Positions 59,101 to 64,000 of a stretch of DNA of 64,000 bases are shown piece after piece. Every line of letters begins with the position of its first letter. Within the stretch, counting starts at the first letter, position 1. Source of the DNA: Grammothele lineata (lineage: Eukaryota; Basidiomycota; Agaricomycetes; Polyporales; Polyporaceae); the NCBI GenBank assembly GCA_002150815.3, contig NDFF03000026.1, positions 124,001 through 188,000 on the forward strand, written 5' to 3'. Below the pieces are notes generated by a model. The model did not search any database and was not told the origin of the DNA. It was given only the letters and a program-made list of their open reading frames with translations. The translations under genes were made by a program, and so were the position numbers.

Positions 59101-61659
59101 CCTAAGCCCATGCTTGGGCTCCTTCGGGGGCAACGACGGCGGCCTCTCGTGCTCCTCTTCCTCATCCTCGACGCGGTCTTTATCTTTCGACGGAGCGCCA
59201 GACCGGCGCCTCCCAGTCCCAGCCCTTCCTCCACCGCCTGCGCCGGCGCTCCCGTCCGACTCGGCCTCGGTGTCCGTCCCGCTCTCGATCCCGCGCGGCA
59301 CGTCCGCAAAGTGCGAGGGCGACGCGGGCACGGACGAGCGGCTCCCCGGACGCAGCTCAAAGTCGACGCCCGAGAGCGCGCTCTGCCGGAGCTCCTCCGC
59401 ACTCCCGCTCCCTCCCCCGCTGTTGCCGGCGCGGAAGTTGCTCGCGCTCCCGTTGAGCTCCAGATGCGGGGGCCTATGCGGGCTCTGTTGGTGTTGGTGC
59501 GACTGGGGGTGCGGGTGCTGCTGGTCGGGGCTAGCGCCGCCCCAGAAACGCTTGGTGGGCGAGTGCGCCTCGAGCGCCTCGAAGGACGAGGGGATCGCGA
59601 GGCTCGTCGTGCGTTCGGGCGGGATACGCTCGAGCGTCAGGCTCGGGCGCGGCCCGGACCCGGGCGCTCGTGCGGCGGCCTGCTCGTACGTGCTGCTCGA
59701 CGCGGACCGCCCGCGTCCCCCGAGACGGTCTTCGAGTTTGGTGTTGTTGTTGGTGTTGCGCGCGGAGGGGGGCGAGACGGGCGAGTCCTGGTGCGCGTCG
59801 TCGTCGCCATAGTACGTGTTAAAGTAGTCGCGGAGGGGAGAATGGGGCGGGGGAGACTCGCGCGCGCGCAGGCTGGAGGAGCCGTGTGCGGGCGGGGTCG
59901 CGGCGGAGTGGGAGAGGGAGCGGGCGTAGTCTGCGGGGGCGCCGTTGCCGGTGCCGTTGCCGGTGCCGGGGCTGGTGCTGTTCTTGAGCGAGGCGCTGCT
60001 GGCGACTTGGCGGAGGACGTTGAGCGGGCGGACGCCCGCGTCGAAGCTCTTGCTCTTGCCGAGCGCGCCGTCACCGTTCGGGACGAGGAGCGACTCCATT
60101 CGTGTCGTCGGTGACGTCGTCGAGCGGAGGTGGTCGATAGGTGAATTAGACGTTGAGCTGCTGCCGGCAGTTGAAGGCCGACGGGGGAGAGCGTCGACGC
60201 CGCGGTTCATGGAAGGGGAAGAGGGCAGTCCGATAAACATCCCAGAGCGCCGTTTTGACATGGGGATCGAAGCGCCGCCGACGGGCGATCCCAGGAGACC
60301 CGCACTTGACGACGATGGTGGCGGCGACATCGCTGCACCTTGTTCTAGCTGTCGATGTTGGGCCTCGGGCGCGACGAGCTGGGAGAGCAGCGAGCCCCGC
60401 TTCACCGCCCCCGCCGAGGAGGGCCCCGAGGAGTGGCCGTCGACCGAGTCGCCGGCGCGACGGGAGCTCGACCGCGACAATCCGCCGCCGTACGGGGTGT
60501 CCGGGGAAGACGCCTCAGTGGAGTTAGCCTGTGAGTTCGGCCTTGCGTCGTTGTTGCCCGACGGCTGCTGACAGCGACCGCAACGCCCACCGAACCGATC
60601 TGAGACCGCAGCTCCCGAGCGAAGAACGAGCGAAGAGGACGTACCGCGGTCGAAGGCCTCCCGTTGGCAGCACCGCCGTTCGGAACGGCCGCTCGTGATT
60701 CTCCTGCTCCCTGGCCCTGTCTACCACTCATCTCCGCATTCGCCGCCGCCGCTGCTGCCGCCGCCTGTGCCGCGCGCTCCTCGCGATGGCGCTTGCTCTT
60801 CTGGACGCGCTCGTTGTGGCAGCTCATGCAGTAGATGCCGCGGCTGGTCTTGGCGAAGACGAGCTCGTCGATGCGGTTCTTGCACACCTTGCACTTGAAG
60901 CAGTGCGCATGGTACGAGTCGTCGCCAGTCATGATCGCCTCGTCGAGGATCGGCTGCTTGCAGACGTTGCAGCTGTACGAGCAGTTGGCGCATATCGGGG
61001 AGCCGTCGGAGAGCAGGAGCAGGTTCGTGTCCGCGGTGACTTGGTCCCCGCACTTGGCGCATTTGAAGCAGTCGACGTGGAAGAAGGACTGACTGAGGAA
61101 GGGGAGCATGGTCAGTATCGCACGCATGCGCAGCGGTCGCAACGGGGAGGCAGAAGATAGAGCGGGCGCAGCCGGCGAGGGAAGGCAGTTGAGGAGCGAA
61201 GGTTACCGAAGCCGCCATAGAGCGCGTATAGCACGACAAGAGCGCTGTATGCGGCGCCGGAGAGGTACGAGCCTACGTCGATTGCACGACGAGGCGCGAC
61301 CTAGCGTGCCAGACGTCTGCTCATAGTGCCATGATAGACAAGACGTGCAAAGCCCGCTGAGAAAGCCTCCAAACATGGCGGACGTCGATCGTGGACGGCC
61401 AAAGACTCGAAGGGACGTCAGGATTGGTAATGCGACCATTCCAAGCCAATATCGCTTCCTCGCTGCATGGCGGGCAGGAGAGCCGTGTCCGAGCGAGACG
61501 GATGCAGAAGGGAACGTGCATATATGCGGCAGGCACTCACCCGAACGCGACCACTACTCCGCCGTGTTCATCCACGACCGACTTCTTGCAGCCGGGGCAT
61601 ATCCTGTCTTCGGTAAGGAGCGTCTGGCTCTGTGTTTCGGCTGTGAGGTAGTTGGCCAT
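56144..61659 (-). CDS. LIM-LIM-C1-RhoGAP Rho GTPase-activating protein
   Basis: The ATG at 61659 gives MANYLTAETQSQTLLTEDRI, then LIM1 from CPGCKKSVVDEHGG. A 447-nt intron (61094-61540) splits LIM1, which resumes QSFFHVDCFKCAKC and ends CANC. LIM2 is CNVCKQPILDEAI...HAHCFKCKVC...CMSCH. A long Ser/Pro/Gly-rich disordered region follows (about 58450-60700), then a coiled coil (about 57600-58280). The C1 domain follows the H-x12-C-x2-C...C-x2-C-x4-H-x2-C-x7-C pattern across an intron (HVFQQISVLRVARCDHCGDK, then HTRCIHSVNLVC). The RhoGAP domain has FVPVIVEKCIDAVDAI, the arginine-finger segment YEGIYRKTGGSGQSK, SVTSVLKSYFRALPNPLLTS and NLMHARNLGVVFGR. The stop is at 56144-56146. Family knowledge: such proteins inactivate Rho/Cdc42 at growth sites. 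All zinc ligands and the arginine finger are present, so it should be active. Confidence 0.9.
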
Positions 61660-63481
61660 GGGAAGGTCGTCAATGTTGGAACCGAGATGGGATGGGGGAT
61701 AGCATGAAAGGGCGAGTGAGTTGGTTGCGCAGCGGGTGGGATCCGGGGATCTAGAACAGAGAGGGGATAGGCCGAGAGGAGATGATGTCTAGGCGACGGG
61801 GGATGGGCCGTGTACGCGGGCGGCCTGCGCAGGTGGGAGGTGCGGATGGGAGGATGTTGGAGACGAGGCGCCGTGGAAGGCAGAGGAGTGGGGGGCGAAG
61901 AGGAAGACGAGGAAGAGGACGAGGAAGATGAAAAGGGAGGCTATCCGGAGCTCCCGACGCGGACAGCAACCGTAGCGGACGCTCGCACAGCTCGATGGGG
62001 ACAAGTCAAGTCAAATCCAGCCCTCCTCTCCTCCATCACCACTCTCCCCGCAGCCGCCCGCCCGCCACGTGCCCCGCCCGTCCGCTCTCCCGCACCTCCC
62101 TTGCGCTCGCCACCCCCGCCCCCGCACCGTGCATTGCACTCCCATGATTGTCTGCATGTCTCTGCAGGGTCCGTTGGATTGCCAACATACATATCCGCGC
62201 CGTCGCGGGCACAGGCGCAGCAGCAGCGGTGGCAGGCGCGCGCCGTCCGTCGCTGGGTGATCTTTTCCTGATCTTACGTGTCACCGCCACAGAGGACGCT
62301 ACCGCCTTCTTCCTCATCCCACTAATGCCACACTCTGTTCCGCCCACCGCCAACACCATCCATTCCGTGCTAGGCAGGACGTACATAGAAGCCATCATCG
62401 ATGCGCTGTTACATATGTGTGCGGGCAGTGGCAGATGCGCACGCCCCATCAGCCCGCTATCAGAGTTCGCGTTCGACGCGCTCGCGCACGGGAACAGTCC
62501 GACCACGCACGCCAAGTTCCCAACAGGTTCGTGGCCCGCGCTCCCAACAGCGACGTTGTCATGGACGCCCGCCTTCGTAAGCCCACGCGCAGGGAGGCGC
62601 GGCGGTGTGGCCAACACGCGGACGGTGCATGACCGAGGTCCCTCGACGCAACAGGGGCACAGCGCTCGGGAGTGCCTTCGCGTACTCTTCGCGTACGCTC
62701 CTCCCTATCCCCCGGCCCTGACAATTGTGGAGCAAGAAGAACACGTCAAGCTAAGGCCCAGGCACACACCCCGCGCGCTCAGCGCTCTCACTGCTCAGTT
62801 TCAGACACTTTCTCACCCGAACCTGGGTGACCGGTCCTGGCGCGCGTTTCTTTGGCGGCGGCGGACCGCGCTTCTTGATCGGCCAGCCGGCCATGGGGCA
62901 TGCCCGATCTTGGATATCGCACGCCGAAGTTGCAATTGACTGAACTCCACCTCAGCTGCAGCGCTAGCCCCAGCTCGGAACCGCGCTGCGCGCCGAGCTA
63001 AGTCCGCGGTGCGGTGCGGCGCGCTCGAGGAACGCGGGTGCGGGCTTACGATGTTTACATCTCGTGCGCTGGCTCCACAACGCTACCGCATATTATCGTC
63101 GCACAACGAACCGGACGTCGGGTGCGCACCCAGGCCCATAGAACGACCGCTCGCCCGCCTGTCACGGCACTTATTGCCCCACTCACATCCACGCCGCCGA
63201 CGTCGGACCCCGGCGCACCCCGACCACAGAAGCCCACGAAGTTTGAGGCGCGAAGTTTGAAGCGCGAAGTTCGAAGCACGCCTGAAGCTGGCACGAGTCC
63301 CGGCAGGTCCAAGAAAAAAGCAGTCATCACATTTCGTACAAGTTCGTCGGAGGGGTCCGGGCGCGAGCGCGCGACACGTATGCAGCGTCCGCGTCAGCTC
63401 TGGGGAGAAGTTTGGTCCGTACGTGCGTGCGTGCGCGCCCGACCCCCTGCGTAGTCATAGACAGACCGAGAGAAGGGGGGT

Positions 63482-63507
63482 AAAGAAAAAAAGAAAGAAA
63501 GAAAGAG
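63482..63507. repeat. AAAG microsatellite
   Basis: A short (AAAG)n-like purine run lies in non-coding sequence. It is a simple repeat of no evident function. Confidence 0.75.
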
Positions 63508-63963
63508 GTCCGAGACGAAGAGGGGAGAAGACGACGGCGGCGTGTGTACAGATACAGTGCGAGCCCCCACCGCAAGACGAGACGAGACGGGGCGAGGCGT
63601 AGTGTCCTGGGGCGTCGATTAGAGTGCTGTGTATGGGGAGGGGGAGGAGGGCGAGAAAATGTGAAAATGAAACGCGGGACGTGGATTGAAAGCGGCCGTC
63701 TCGACCCAACAAAAGGAAGACAGAAGACTCCGTACGTACGGATGGGGAAGGAGAAGGAGAAGAAAGGGGCGGATCCGGCCGGGAGCGGAGGGAAGCGGGA
63801 AGCGGGGATGCGACAACGAAGCTCCTCGAAGCCGGGGCGAAGATTGACCGTTGGACAGACGGCGGGCGGGACGACACGTTGGAACGGGAACGAGCGTGGA
63901 GGCCATCGAGAGCCTGGAGGCAGAGAGAGAAGTCCGTGTATGAGTACTTATGAACTGGCGGTG

Positions 63964-63998
63964 GAGACGAGACGAGATAAGGGGAGGCGAGACGAGAT
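63964..63998. repeat. GAGAC-type short tandem repeats at window end
   Basis: GACGAGAC units recur near the right edge (63964-63978 and 63987-63998). They lie in a purine-rich tract and continue to the window end, so their full extent is unknown. Confidence 0.5.
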
Positions 63999-64000
63999 CA

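Larger units (their letters stand above)
61660..64000. other. Long region without a supported gene
   Basis: This holds the promoter of the RhoGAP gene and about 2.3 kb of GC-rich sequence. A 263-codon plus-strand frame (62148-62939) and a 193-codon minus-strand frame (62036-62617) overlap each other, show no domain and have composition-driven openness. Downstream there is an AAAG tract and GAGACGAGAC repeats near the window end. A gene may begin just outside the window. Confidence 0.4.

Noticed and set aside
58504..60114. 536-codon plus-strand open frame
   Set aside because: It is antisense to the disordered Ser/Pro-rich part of the RhoGAP gene and has no recognisable motif.
62148..62939. 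263-codon plus-strand open frame
   Set aside because: It overlaps an equally open minus-strand frame, has no domain and lies in GC-rich spacer.
1..64000. CRISPR array, bacterial operon or integrated virus
   Set aside because: No regularly spaced repeats, no polycistronic layout, and no viral structural, polymerase or integrase motifs were seen; pervasive spliceosomal introns show a eukaryotic nuclear genome.

Overview
The window is nuclear DNA of a mushroom-forming basidiomycete (Agaricomycetes, probably Polyporales). The evidence is many short introns of about 50-70 nt with GTRNGY donors, GC-rich exons, families typical of Agaricomycetes (F-box/zinc-finger proteins starting MPPRKK, a BTB protein with a split C-terminal half, a fungal MLKL-like helical domain), and two intron-bearing tRNA genes. 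I see no CRISPR, no operon and no prokaryotic features. Species assignment is inference.

1-21.3 kb is an accessory cluster of four secreted, membrane-anchored glutaminase-A-like (GtaA) paralogues: gene 1 (+, 5' truncated by the window), gene 2 (-), gene 3 (-) and gene 4 (+). All four end in a single membrane segment and a cytoplasmic tail with a conserved heptad-like LR-rich helix and a terminal (P/L)PEY motif. Gene 3 is interrupted by a 336-bp inverted-repeat transposable element flanked by a TGA target duplication. Between genes 1 and 2 lies a minus-strand gene for an MLKL/HELL-like four-helix-bundle protein followed by what looks like a degenerate kinase domain.

21.3-28.5 kb is a tandem duplication of about 3.8 kb. 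Each unit carries the gtaA tail, an F-box/zinc-finger gene (copies A and B, -) and the 3' end of KTI12. At the junction (about 24.87 kb) a fragment of KTI12 is fused to a copy of the gtaA gene 4 tail, so the event can be read directly. Two more copies of the same F-box family (C and D, +) sit at 46.5-52.5 kb as a second tandem pair of about 3.45 kb.

28.4-45.4 kb holds conserved genes: KTI12 (Elongator/tRNA wobble modification), a PSR1/FCP1-type phosphatase, a large coiled-coil membrane protein, PAM16 (mitochondrial import motor), RPA43 (RNA polymerase I), an intron-containing tRNA-Lys(CTT) and an F-box/LRR protein. 52.9-61.7 kb holds tRNA-Gln(CTG), a BTB protein and a LIM-LIM-C1-RhoGAP Rho GTPase activator. 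61.7-64 kb has no gene I can support.

The conserved housekeeping genes are single copy and separated by pyrimidine-rich spacers. The gtaA, F-box and MLKL-like genes look like a rapidly evolving accessory block shaped by tandem duplication and transposon insertion. Exon boundaries below were inferred by eye from splice signals and reading frames; they have not been tested against transcripts.
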